This document shows, piece after piece, positions 1 through 6,337 of a DNA stretch of 6,337 nt (position 1 is its first letter; each line of letters opens with the position of its first letter). Source of the DNA: CAZAMT01 sp964486145. GTDB taxonomy: Bacteria > Bacteroidota > Bacteroidia > Bacteroidales > JAAAOM01. The notes under the pieces were generated by a model, which searched no databases, had not been told where the DNA came from, and was given only the letters and a program-made list of their open reading frames with translations. A program made the position numbers and the translations under genes. The DNA lies in NCBI GenBank assembly GCA_964486145.1, contig CAZAMT010000248.1, positions 1 through 6,337 of the forward strand. The letters run 5' to 3'.

Positions 1-1510
1 GATTGAAATATATTGGTCCTTCTATACCAAGTGGGATATTTAACCAAATCCAAACCACAAACATCGGAATTCGGACCAGTGCAAATATCAATGCATAAGG
101 CAGCATGGTTGAAATAATGGTACCCAGACCTATATTTTTAACATACTTTTGGGCAAATGTAATTACCAACGGAAAATACGGAAGCAACGGTGTGAGAATG
201 TTGGAATAGGAATCGCCAATGCGGTAAGCTGCCTGCGTTGTTTCCGGTGAATATCCCATGAGCATAAGCATGGGCACAAAGATAGGCGCCATGATGGCCC
301 ATTTCGCCGATGCACTTCCAATAAAAAGATTTACCAGTGATGAAATAATAATAAATGCTACCAGTAACGGAATACCTGTAAAACCAATGTTCTGTAATCC
401 ATCGGCTCCACCTACCGCTACTATCAAACCCAGGTTTGACCAGTTAAAATAAGCAACAAATTGTGCAGCCACAAAAGCCAGTACAATGTATCCACCCATG
501 GTTGCCATGGATTCGCCGGTCATGTTTGCTACATCTTTATCTCCTTTTATCGAACCGGTGATTAACCCATAAACCAAACCTGCAATAAAAAATATAACAA
601 ACATTAAAGGTACTATCGACTGGTATAATGGATTCAATCCGCCTGATTCATCCCTGAACACACCATTTTGAGGTACTGCCCCAAGAGCAACCACTGCAAG
701 GATAATAATCACTGAAAATAAAACCCATTTTAATGCTTTTTTTTCTGTACGTGTTACTTCTGAAACTTCAATTTTTTCTTCTCCTTTGTATTCACCTAAT
801 CTCGGGATGATAATCCGTTCGGTAACCCAGGTTCCCACTAATCCGACAATCGGCACAGATGCAGCCATAAGGTAATAATTTGAAAGCGGGTTTACAGTAT
901 ACCCGGGTTCGATTATTTGTGCCGCAGGTTCTGTAAAAGAGGCGATTAATGGATCCAGTCCGGTGGGAAGAAAATTGGCGCCAAAGCCTCCTGAAACTCC
1001 CGCAAAAGCTGCTGCCAGCCCTGCAATCGGATGCCTGCCCATCCCGTGAAATATGGCAGCACCCAGAGGGATAAGTACAACATAACCTGCATCAGCAGCT
1101 ACACTACTCAACATACCAGCAGTAACTATCGACAAAGTTATTAAGGATTTGGGAACTTTGCTGACAAAAACCCGTAATCCTACAGCTATCAACCCGCTTC
1201 GCTCGGCGACACCAATACCCAGCATTACAACCAAAACCAGGCCCAACGGGGGAAATTCAGCAAAAACATCAACCATATTGGTGAAAATGAGTTGTATTCC
1301 CTCTTTGTTTAAAAGATTTACGGCTTCAATATCTTTACCTGTACCGGGATGTGTTGCACTTAACCCGATACTTCCGAAAATCCATGAAAGGATTAATACC
1401 AAACCCATTAAAATTGCAAATAACGTAACGGGTTGAGGTAGTTTATTACCTGCTGATTCGACCTTGTCGAGCATTCGTTTAAAAAAACTCTTCTTTTCTT
1501 CTTTTGCCAT
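1..1510 (-). CDS. abgT: AbgT-family transporter (p-aminobenzoyl-glutamate transporter / antimetabolite exporter family), 3' end cut by window edge
   Basis: I translated this minus-strand frame by hand: 503 codons without a stop, from ATG at 1510 to the window edge. The family is usually about 500-530 residues, so only a few C-terminal residues should be missing. The protein is very hydrophobic with many membrane segments, after a short charged N-terminus (MAKEEKKSFFKRMLDKVE). AbgT hallmarks are visible: GNKLPQP near residue 21, SSVAADAGYVVLIPLGA (135-151), NFLPTGLDPLIA (179-190), and the block 394-441 with N394, S401-A-K-W404, P422, R430, D433 and P441. The spacing of these residues matches, from memory, the substrate-pathway residues of the MtrF and YdaH crystal structures, and D186 would be the MtrF D193 equivalent. 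Family members import p-aminobenzoyl-glutamate or export sulfonamide-like antimetabolites; sequence alone does not decide which. An in-frame TGA lies 14 codons upstream with no other ATG between, which fixes the start. No abgA/abgB peptidase genes are visible. Divergent from the rest of the window, so probably functionally separate. Confidence 0.93.
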   Translation of the reverse strand, partial: MAKEEKKSFFKRMLDKVESAGNKLPQPVTLFAILMGLVLILSWIFGSIGLSATHPGTGKDIEAVNLLNKEGIQLIFTNMVDVFAEFPPLGLVLVVMLGIGVAERSGLIAVGLRVFVSKVPKSLITLSIVTAGMLSSVAADAGYVVLIPLGAAIFHGMGRHPIAGLAAAFAGVSGGFGANFLPTGLDPLIASFTEPAAQIIEPGYTVNPLSNYYLMAASVPIVGLVGTWVTERIIIPRLGEYKGEEKIEVSEVTRTEKKALKWVLFSVIIILAVVALGAVPQNGVFRDESGGLNPLYQSIVPLMFVIFFIAGLVYGLITGSIKGDKDVANMTGESMATMGGYIVLAFVAAQFVAYFNWSNLGLIVAVGGADGLQNIGFTGIPLLVAFIIISSLVNLFIGSASAKWAIMAPIFVPMLMLMGYSPETTQAAYRIGDSYSNILTPLLPYFPLVITFAQKYVKNIGLGTIISTMLPYALIFALVRIPMFVVWIWLNIPLGIEGPIYFN

Positions 1511-1615
1511 TTCTGATTTTTTAGGTTTTATGTTTACTTTCAGATAATTTCACTTAAACATTATCTATAAAGGAGACAAAATAAAAAAATATATTCCAAA
1601 ATCCATAAATAAAAA

Positions 1616-1632
1616 CAGGATGCTGCAGGATG
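1616..1632. repeat. Direct repeat CAGGATG x2 at 10-bp spacing
   Basis: CAGGATG occurs at 1616-1622 and again at 1626-1632, exactly one helical turn apart, and is the most GC-rich patch of an otherwise AT-rich intergenic region. It lies about 20-37 bp upstream of the candidate -7 box, where an activator could bind both copies on the same face of the helix in place of the missing -33 box. This role is inference. Confidence 0.35.
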
Positions 1633-1652
1633 ATCAATAGTTATCCAATTTT

Positions 1653-1660
1653 TAGATTTG
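1653..1660 (+). promoter_or_regulatory. Candidate Bacteroidota -7 promoter box (TAGATTTG)
   Basis: TAGATTTG matches the Bacteroidota sigma-ABfr -7 consensus TAnnTTTG at every fixed base. It lies 46 bp upstream of the phosphoesterase ATG, a sensible leader length. No clear TTG/TTTG -33 box sits about 19-21 bp upstream, so the promoter would be weak or activator-dependent. The match could also occur by chance in AT-rich DNA. Confidence 0.45.
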
Positions 1661-1671
1661 TATGTTATACA
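1659..1671. promoter_or_regulatory. Perfect 5-bp inverted repeat TGTAT-GTT-ATACA, possible operator
   Basis: TGTAT at 1659-1663 is the reverse complement of ATACA at 1667-1671, with a 3-bp spacer. It overlaps the end of the candidate -7 box and would cover the expected transcription start, a typical repressor position. A second, overlapping inverted pair (TATGT 1661-1665 and ACATA 1675-1679) adds to the symmetry. The site is short and AT-rich, so chance is possible; no regulator gene is in the window to pair with it. Confidence 0.3.
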
Positions 1672-1706
1672 TTTACATATCATAAATACTTCAGATTACA
1701 CATTTA

Positions 1707-3953
1707 ATGAAAAGAAGATCTTTTATTCAGAAACTTACAGCCGGAACTTCCTTAAGCGTTATACCCGTTTTGCCCTTTAATGCAAATGGTCAGGTTTTTT
1801 TCAATCCTTATATGAAAAGTCCTTCAACCATTGCTGAAGCGCTGTCAGAAGAAGGTTTCATTATGGTTCGCCTTGCGTTTGAAGGAAATGGGACAGAGAA
1901 AATTACCGGTATTGATGGTAACATTGAAATCAAAAAAGGTAAACTTCACCGAAGCAAGAATTACTTTTTTGAACCTGGGTTTGATGAGCTCGAATATGTT
2001 TCAGCGGAATACCAACTATCCGTTTACAAAAACGACACCGATATTATTGTTCTTTGGATAGAGGATGCCACCCCGGAAACCAGCATAACAATAAATCAAA
2101 AAGAAATTAAGCTCAGTATTTTGATTAGTGATTTGTTAGCTCAACCCGAGATTAAAACCGAAGAAGATGATTTTACCGTAACTGCAAATTTACTTTTCGA
2201 CAAAGAGATAGGAAAGATAAATTTTGCAGATGTGGGAATAACAGAAAATGGAGACTCATTCAGTTTTGTAATCATGGCCGACCCGCAAGGTGGAAGCCCT
2301 GAAGCCCCTAATCAGGACAGTCCGACAAGAGTAAAAATCCACAATGCCTTTATTGAAGAAACCATTGAACGGGTCAACGAATTGGAAAAAAAGCCTGCAT
2401 TTTCGGTTGTTATAGGTGATTTTGTGGACAGCAAAGGTCAAATGGAAAATTTCATCCAGATGAAACGTTTTTATGAAAAACTTAACCACCCGGTACTTCT
2501 GGAAGTTGGTAATCATGAAACGGCGTATAATGCTAGATTTTCTCCGGGATATTACATGGGTGATTTGGATAATTTTTTCACCATTCAGAAAGCCATGAAC
2601 GGAATGAATAAAATTCTGTATTCCTTCGATCTGGGAAAATGGCATTTCATTGTTTGGCCGGACCCGCTCCGAAGTGAGTTTTGGCCAACCCATCCACATT
2701 ATTTCGACTGGCTCGAACGGGATCTGGAAGCCCACAAAACAAAACCGGTTATTTTCATGCAGCATATACCCATCCATCCCATTGGTATAAATCCGCTAAT
2801 TAATTATGCAGAATCCGTTGAAATAAAGAAACTTCTGCTGGATATTCTTTCAAAACACGGCAATGTGAAATACGTTTTCAGTGGACATGTCCATATCCCC
2901 CTTAAAGCATCCGTGAAAACGGCAGTTATGATGAATGGCATAAAGTTCATTAATCTGCCGGCCGCCGGCTATCGCCCCCGTGCATTCGGTGAAGAGGATT
3001 TTTACGGCGGACCGGCACAGGGATTTGCTTATATTGACATAGATGGTGATAACGTCGCTGTTTACTATAAAAATGTAACCAGGGAAATATACCGGTATCC
3101 TGATAATTTTCCTGAATTCAATCAAAAAACTTACCCACTATGGTTAAATCATAAATGGGAGTTACCAGCATTTGATTTTATCCAAAACGGAAATTTTGAA
3201 AACCGATTAGACTATTGGCATAAAAGATATATATATACGGAAGATAAAAATCCGTCGAATTTTGCAGAAGTAAGAAAGGGTGAAGGGATCAACGGGTCAA
3301 ATGCACTGTATTTATATTCACGTAAACGCGGATATGATATCCCGGGACAGGATCGCATGCCACAAACAATAAACCGGATTTGCCAGGTATTGGAAACAGG
3401 AAAAGGACAATATCCTGTTATTGAATTGGTATACAAAGTAGATCCCGCTCATTACAATCCCGGGTTCCGGAGTGGGGCATTTATTTGGATTGAAGGTTTT
3501 AAAAATTCACTTAAACGTTTAAATTTGTGCTATTCTTTAAGTAAGATGTATGGTAATATCGGCGGCAGGTTTTCACAAATCGGTAATATTTACCCGGCAC
3601 ATTTTGATCTGCCTGTGATAACCAAAGATTGGGCAAAAGCAACATTGAATATAGCAGCCGATCACAACCGAAATGAGGATCACATGCCTTACAATGAATT
3701 GGGTCTGAATAAAATTGCAATAAACCTGGGAACATGGAGCATCAACGATGGATATTTACACGAATTTGGAATATATATCAATGAAATAGTAATGAACACA
3801 ACCATCACTGATTTGAATAAACCTTCCAATGTCAATGGTTCAACATTAAATAATAAAATGGATAAAGACATTTATTATTTCAGAAATGATCATGTGGCGG
3901 GAGAACATCAGTTTGCAAGTCAGAAACAATTATATCCAACAAGTAAAAAATAA
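1707..3953 (+). CDS. Tat-exported calcineurin-like metallophosphoesterase with C-terminal carbohydrate-binding-like domain
   Basis: A 748-residue protein predicted to hydrolyse a phosphate ester with a two-metal centre in the periplasm or at the cell surface. Residues 1-28 form a twin-arginine-type signal (KRRSFIQK, then a hydrophobic stretch). Residues about 35-180 are beta-rich and not recognised. The catalytic domain (about 184-460) has all five metallophosphoesterase blocks in order: D192-P-Q194, G237-D238-x-x-D241, G268-N269-H270-E271, H353 in MQHIPIHP, and G393-H394-x-H396. Motif I has Gln instead of the usual His (DxQ), a variant I recall from CPPED1-like enzymes, so activity is still expected. 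Residues about 488-697 resemble a jelly-roll sugar-binding module (NGNFENRLDYWH at the start, a Trp/Tyr-rich core, YINEI at the end); the tail 698-748 is polar and unassigned. An in-frame TAA eight codons upstream limits the start. It is first in a tight operon with the Gfo/Idh/MocA gene. The substrate is unknown; a sugar phosphate or phosphorylated glycan is a guess from domains and neighbours. Confidence 0.88.
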   Translation: MKRRSFIQKLTAGTSLSVIPVLPFNANGQVFFNPYMKSPSTIAEALSEEGFIMVRLAFEGNGTEKITGIDGNIEIKKGKLHRSKNYFFEPGFDELEYVSAEYQLSVYKNDTDIIVLWIEDATPETSITINQKEIKLSILISDLLAQPEIKTEEDDFTVTANLLFDKEIGKINFADVGITENGDSFSFVIMADPQGGSPEAPNQDSPTRVKIHNAFIEETIERVNELEKKPAFSVVIGDFVDSKGQMENFIQMKRFYEKLNHPVLLEVGNHETAYNARFSPGYYMGDLDNFFTIQKAMNGMNKILYSFDLGKWHFIVWPDPLRSEFWPTHPHYFDWLERDLEAHKTKPVIFMQHIPIHPIGINPLINYAESVEIKKLLLDILSKHGNVKYVFSGHVHIPLKASVKTAVMMNGIKFINLPAAGYRPRAFGEEDFYGGPAQGFAYIDIDGDNVAVYYKNVTREIYRYPDNFPEFNQKTYPLWLNHKWELPAFDFIQNGNFENRLDYWHKRYIYTEDKNPSNFAEVRKGEGINGSNALYLYSRKRGYDIPGQDRMPQTINRICQVLETGKGQYPVIELVYKVDPAHYNPGFRSGAFIWIEGFKNSLKRLNLCYSLSKMYGNIGGRFSQIGNIYPAHFDLPVITKDWAKATLNIAADHNRNEDHMPYNELGLNKIAINLGTWSINDGYLHEFGIYINEIVMNTTITDLNKPSNVNGSTLNNKMDKDIYYFRNDHVAGEHQFASQKQLYPTSKK

Positions 3954-3968
3954 CTAAAACCAAGGACA

Positions 3969-5291
3969 ATGAATTCAAACAGAAGAAAATTTATCAAGCA
4001 ATCCGGAACCGTCATGGCCGGAGCAGCCATTGGCCCTTCCGTTTTTTCAAGAAGCTATAAAGCTGCCCCCAGTGATACTGTGAACGTTGCATTGATTGGA
4101 TGCCGGAACATGGGATTTGGAATTCTTGAAAGGCATTTGGAATTACCTGATGTGCAGGTGTTAGGAATGTGTGATGTCGATCAGAATGTGCTGGATGAAA
4201 AGGCAGCCGAAGTTGAAAACAACTACAACCAAAAGCCCAAAAAGTACTCTGACTACAGGAAACTTCTTGAAGATAAGGATTTGGATGCTGTAATTATCGG
4301 CACACCCGATCATTGGCATTGCCTTCCTATGATTGCTGCATGCCAGGCGGGAAAAGATGTGTACGTTGAAAAACCCATGGCAAATTCCATCGGAGAATGT
4401 AACTTAATGGTGAAGGCAGCAAATAAATACGATCGAATTGTGCAGGTTGGCCAACAGCAGCGAAGTGGGAAAATCTGGAATGAGATTATGGACTATATTA
4501 AAACCGGTAAACTTGGTACCCTCCGAAAAGTTACCATCTGGTCGAATTTCAATTATGGGGTGGGTCGTCTAAAAGTTGCCGACCAGCCTGTACCTGATGG
4601 GGTAGATTTTGATTTCTGGTTAGGACCTGCACCGGATCGTACCTTCAATCCTTCAAGGTTTCACGGAAGCTGGCGCATGTTCTGGGATTACGGAGGTGGG
4701 TTAATGACAGACTGGGGTGTACACCTGATAGATATGGCCTTTTGGGCAAAAGACATAATAACACCTCCCAAAACCGTTTTGGCCTATGGTGCAAACCTTT
4801 CATACAACGACCATGCACATGAAACATTTGATACCATGTCAGTAACTTTTCCAATGGAAGGCTACATGGTATCCTGGGAACACACAGCGGGAACGCAGAC
4901 GGGACCATGGGATAAAAATTATGGCATTGCTTTTAAAGGTGATAACGGCACAATTGTCGCAAATCGTTCGGGATGGGAAATTATACCTGAATGGGATAAT
5001 GAAAAAAAGGAACATAAAATTGAAGCTGCATCGTATGATAAAGGAAGAGAAAATCATGATGTACATGTGAAAAATTTTGTGGAATGCATGAAGTCACGGA
5101 ATACACCAAATTGTCCGCCTGAAATCGGCCGCGCTGTTGCTATTGCTGCACACATGGCTAACATAGCTGTAAGATCCGGAGAATACAAGCTTGTTTGGGA
5201 TGATGTTGATAATACATTTTCCAATTCGGAAAATGCAACTGAATATGTAGTTCCCCGGTATCGAAAACCCTGGGAATTACCAAAATTTTAA
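3969..5291 (+). CDS. Tat-exported Gfo/Idh/MocA-family NAD(P)-dependent oxidoreductase
   Basis: A 440-residue protein of normal length for exported Gfo/Idh/MocA members. The N-terminus (N4-R5-R6-K-F-I, then a small-residue hydrophobic stretch to about residue 25) is a twin-arginine signal, which would allow export folded with its nicotinamide cofactor. The Rossmann domain (about 38-155) has VALIG-C-R-N-M-G (40-49), with Arg46 in place of the middle glycine of GxGxxG. An acid at the end of the second strand (MCDVD, D69) favours NAD. TPDHWH (112-117) and the catalytic EKP (E134-K135-P136) follow. The C-terminal substrate domain has GGGLMTDWGVHLID (242-255), with D248, H252 and D255 in the usual catalytic positions. 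Such enzymes oxidise, reduce or epimerise sugars or cyclitols; the substrate is not readable. GH109, a glycosidase branch of the same fold, is less likely because the EKP lysine is kept. Only 15 bp separate it from the phosphoesterase, so the two are almost certainly cotranscribed. AAGGA at 3962-3966 is too close to the ATG to be a good ribosome site. Confidence 0.92.
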   Translation: MNSNRRKFIKQSGTVMAGAAIGPSVFSRSYKAAPSDTVNVALIGCRNMGFGILERHLELPDVQVLGMCDVDQNVLDEKAAEVENNYNQKPKKYSDYRKLLEDKDLDAVIIGTPDHWHCLPMIAACQAGKDVYVEKPMANSIGECNLMVKAANKYDRIVQVGQQQRSGKIWNEIMDYIKTGKLGTLRKVTIWSNFNYGVGRLKVADQPVPDGVDFDFWLGPAPDRTFNPSRFHGSWRMFWDYGGGLMTDWGVHLIDMAFWAKDIITPPKTVLAYGANLSYNDHAHETFDTMSVTFPMEGYMVSWEHTAGTQTGPWDKNYGIAFKGDNGTIVANRSGWEIIPEWDNEKKEHKIEAASYDKGRENHDVHVKNFVECMKSRNTPNCPPEIGRAVAIAAHMANIAVRSGEYKLVWDDVDNTFSNSENATEYVVPRYRKPWELPKF

Positions 5292-5303
5292 TCGTAAACA
5301 GTC

Positions 5304-5333
5304 GATTGTAAACAATTCACAATCTTGTTTTTT
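5304..5333 (+). terminator. Weak hairpin plus T-run, possible terminator or attenuator
   Basis: GATTGT (5304-5309) pairs with ACAATC (5319-5324) around a 9-base loop and is followed by TTGTTTTTT, the shape of an intrinsic terminator. The stem is only 6 bp with two G-C pairs, so it should be weak and may allow read-through into the GH26 gene. An alternative smaller fold (ATTGT-AA-ACAAT, 5305-5316) competes with it. It is the only terminator-like element between the oxidoreductase and GH26 genes. Confidence 0.3.
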
Positions 5334-5358
5334 ATATAACTAATAAAATTAAATCAAA

Positions 5359-6337
5359 ATGACACGAATTTTTGTCCATTTCCTGGCTGTTTTCTTATTA
5401 TTCCAATCATGTAAACCGCGCTACGATATACCACCGGTGAATGAAAACACCATTCCGGAGGCAAGGGAATTGCTTAAATATATTTACAGCATTAAAGGTG
5501 AAAAAATCATGAGTGGTCAGCATAACTATGCTCATGAACTTCAACGATCTTCGGATAGTGTTTATTCCATTACCGGAATGTATCCGGCTGTCTGGGGCTC
5601 TGACTTTATCGGGAAACAGCATCGTGAGGAAATGATTACGGAAGCCATCCGCGAGCATAACAGGGGTTCTGTCATCACATTAATGTATCACCAGGGAAAG
5701 CCTTATGCAGACAGTGTAGGCCATTTCCGCGATTCGATATCTAACGCGGAATGGATAAAGCTTGTCACCCCCGGAACACCAATTCATCAAACTTGGTTGG
5801 ATGACATTGATAATGTTGCCTTTTGGATGAAAAAGCTACAAGAAGAAAACATACCCGTACTTTGGCGACCCTATCATGAAATGAACGGAACCTGGTTTTG
5901 GTGGTGCGATAAAAAAGGTGAAAACGGTATCCAGGCACTATGGAAATTAATGTATGAGCGTTTTGTCAATTACCACAAATTAAACAATATCCTTTGGGTC
6001 TGGAACCCTAACGGGCCACGCGACTGGAAAAACGATGAAGCTTATGCATATCACCATTATTTCCCGGGGCTTGGGTATGTGGATATTCTGGCTACCGATA
6101 TTTACAAAGCTGATTACAAGCAATCCCATCATGACGATTTACTTACCCTGGCAGAGGGGAAGCCCATTGCACTTGGTGAAGTAGGACAACTTCCAACCCC
6201 GGACATTCTTGAACAGCAATCACAATGGACATGGTTTATGGTTTGGGCAAGGTTTATCTGGAGGGTTAATGAGCCTGATAGTGTTCGTGAGATTTACAAC
6301 CTGCCCCAAACGTTAACCAGAGATGAAATTTATACCA
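5359..6337 (+). CDS. GH26 glycoside hydrolase, predicted beta-mannanase lipoprotein, 3' end cut by window edge
   Basis: An open frame of 326 codons from ATG at 5359 to the window end without a stop. Residues 1-18 are a lipoprotein signal: a hydrophobic stretch ending LLFQSC with C18 as the lipidated cysteine. The following residues (KPRYD) lack the acidic run of the Bacteroidota surface-export signal, so its final side of the outer membrane is uncertain. The rest is a GH26 catalytic barrel: GEKIMSGQHNY (47-57) at the first strand, WRPYHEMNGTWFWW (169-182) with E174 as the acid/base and H173 beside it, WVWNPNG (213-219), D247-I-Y249, and ALGEVGQLP (271-279) with E274 as the nucleophile. Both catalytic glutamates are intact. 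GH26 enzymes mostly cut internal beta-1,4-mannosidic bonds in mannan, gluco- or galactomannan by a retaining mechanism; a few act on other beta-linked glycans. The frame probably ends soon after the edge, since the last helix region (TWFMVWARFIW) is already present. The 67-bp gap upstream leaves open whether it shares the upstream transcript. Confidence 0.92.
   Translation, partial: MTRIFVHFLAVFLLFQSCKPRYDIPPVNENTIPEARELLKYIYSIKGEKIMSGQHNYAHELQRSSDSVYSITGMYPAVWGSDFIGKQHREEMITEAIREHNRGSVITLMYHQGKPYADSVGHFRDSISNAEWIKLVTPGTPIHQTWLDDIDNVAFWMKKLQEENIPVLWRPYHEMNGTWFWWCDKKGENGIQALWKLMYERFVNYHKLNNILWVWNPNGPRDWKNDEAYAYHHYFPGLGYVDILATDIYKADYKQSHHDDLLTLAEGKPIALGEVGQLPTPDILEQQSQWTWFMVWARFIWRVNEPDSVREIYNLPQTLTRDEIYT

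Larger units (their letters stand above)
1511..1706. promoter_or_regulatory. Divergent intergenic region between the transporter and the phosphoesterase operon
   Basis: These 196 bp are AT-rich and must hold promoters for both the minus-strand transporter and the plus-strand operon. I found a good -7 box, a palindrome and a short direct repeat toward the plus-strand gene, listed separately. For the transporter I see no convincing promoter: the nearest candidate, TATTTTG on the minus strand around 1575-1585, lacks one base of the Bacteroidota -7 consensus and has no correctly spaced -33 box. Neither start codon has a Shine-Dalgarno site; both have A/T-rich leaders, as is normal in Bacteroidota. 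No small ORF or RNA gene was recognised. Confidence 0.6.

Noticed and set aside
258..452. Short plus-strand open frame within the transporter region
   Set aside because: It lies opposite the AbgT gene, whose minus-strand frame is continuous and matches family motifs; the plus-strand product has no recognisable features.
1149..1436. 95-codon plus-strand open frame
   Set aside because: Antisense to the AbgT reading frame, rich in Thr, Pro, Ile and Lys as expected from a reverse-strand shadow, with no leader or motif.
1569..1574. AAGGAG, resembling a strong plus-strand Shine-Dalgarno site
   Set aside because: No start codon follows at a usable distance, and genes here do not rely on such sites.
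2256..2777. 173-codon minus-strand open frame
   Set aside because: It lies opposite the metallophosphoesterase catalytic core, where the plus strand encodes conserved motifs; its product looks like a random antisense translation.
3969..5291. GH109 alpha-N-acetylgalactosaminidase as identity of the Gfo/Idh/MocA protein
   Set aside because: The EKP lysine and the D-x-x-x-H catalytic block of the dehydrogenase branch are present; without a tree GH109 cannot be fully excluded but is not supported.
5407..5658. 83-codon minus-strand open frame at the start of the GH26 gene
   Set aside because: Fully opposite the GH26 frame, which has a lipoprotein signal and continuous family motifs.

Overview
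The window looks like a piece of a Bacteroidota chromosome, probably an environmental polysaccharide-degrading lineage of the Marinilabiliales or Prolixibacteraceae kind. The order-level guess is inference. The evidence is AT-rich DNA, starts without usable Shine-Dalgarno sites, a TAnnTTTG-type -7 promoter box, and a run of exported glycan-related genes with twin-arginine and lipoprotein signals.

Layout: bases 1-1510 hold, on the minus strand, a nearly complete AbgT-family inner-membrane transporter whose last few codons lie off the left edge. A 196-bp divergent intergenic region (1511-1706) follows. It carries a good -7 box for the plus strand, a perfect short palindrome overlapping it, and a 7-bp direct repeat. 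On the plus strand come three genes: a Tat-exported calcineurin-like metallophosphoesterase with a C-terminal jelly-roll, carbohydrate-binding-like domain (1707-3953); a Tat-exported Gfo/Idh/MocA oxidoreductase only 15 bp downstream (3969-5291); and, after a 67-bp gap with a weak hairpin plus T-run, a lipoprotein GH26 glycoside hydrolase (beta-mannanase type) that runs off the right edge (5359-6337).

The three plus-strand genes are all predicted to act outside the cytoplasm and form a plausible small glycan-processing cluster. GH26 would cleave a mannan-like backbone, the Gfo/Idh/MocA protein would oxidise or epimerise a sugar, and the phosphoesterase would remove phosphate from a sugar or glycan held by its C-terminal module. 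The joint substrate is inference; no SusC/SusD pair, sensor or regulator is visible here. The AbgT transporter is transcribed the other way and probably has a separate job. No RNA genes, mobile elements or CRISPR arrays were seen.
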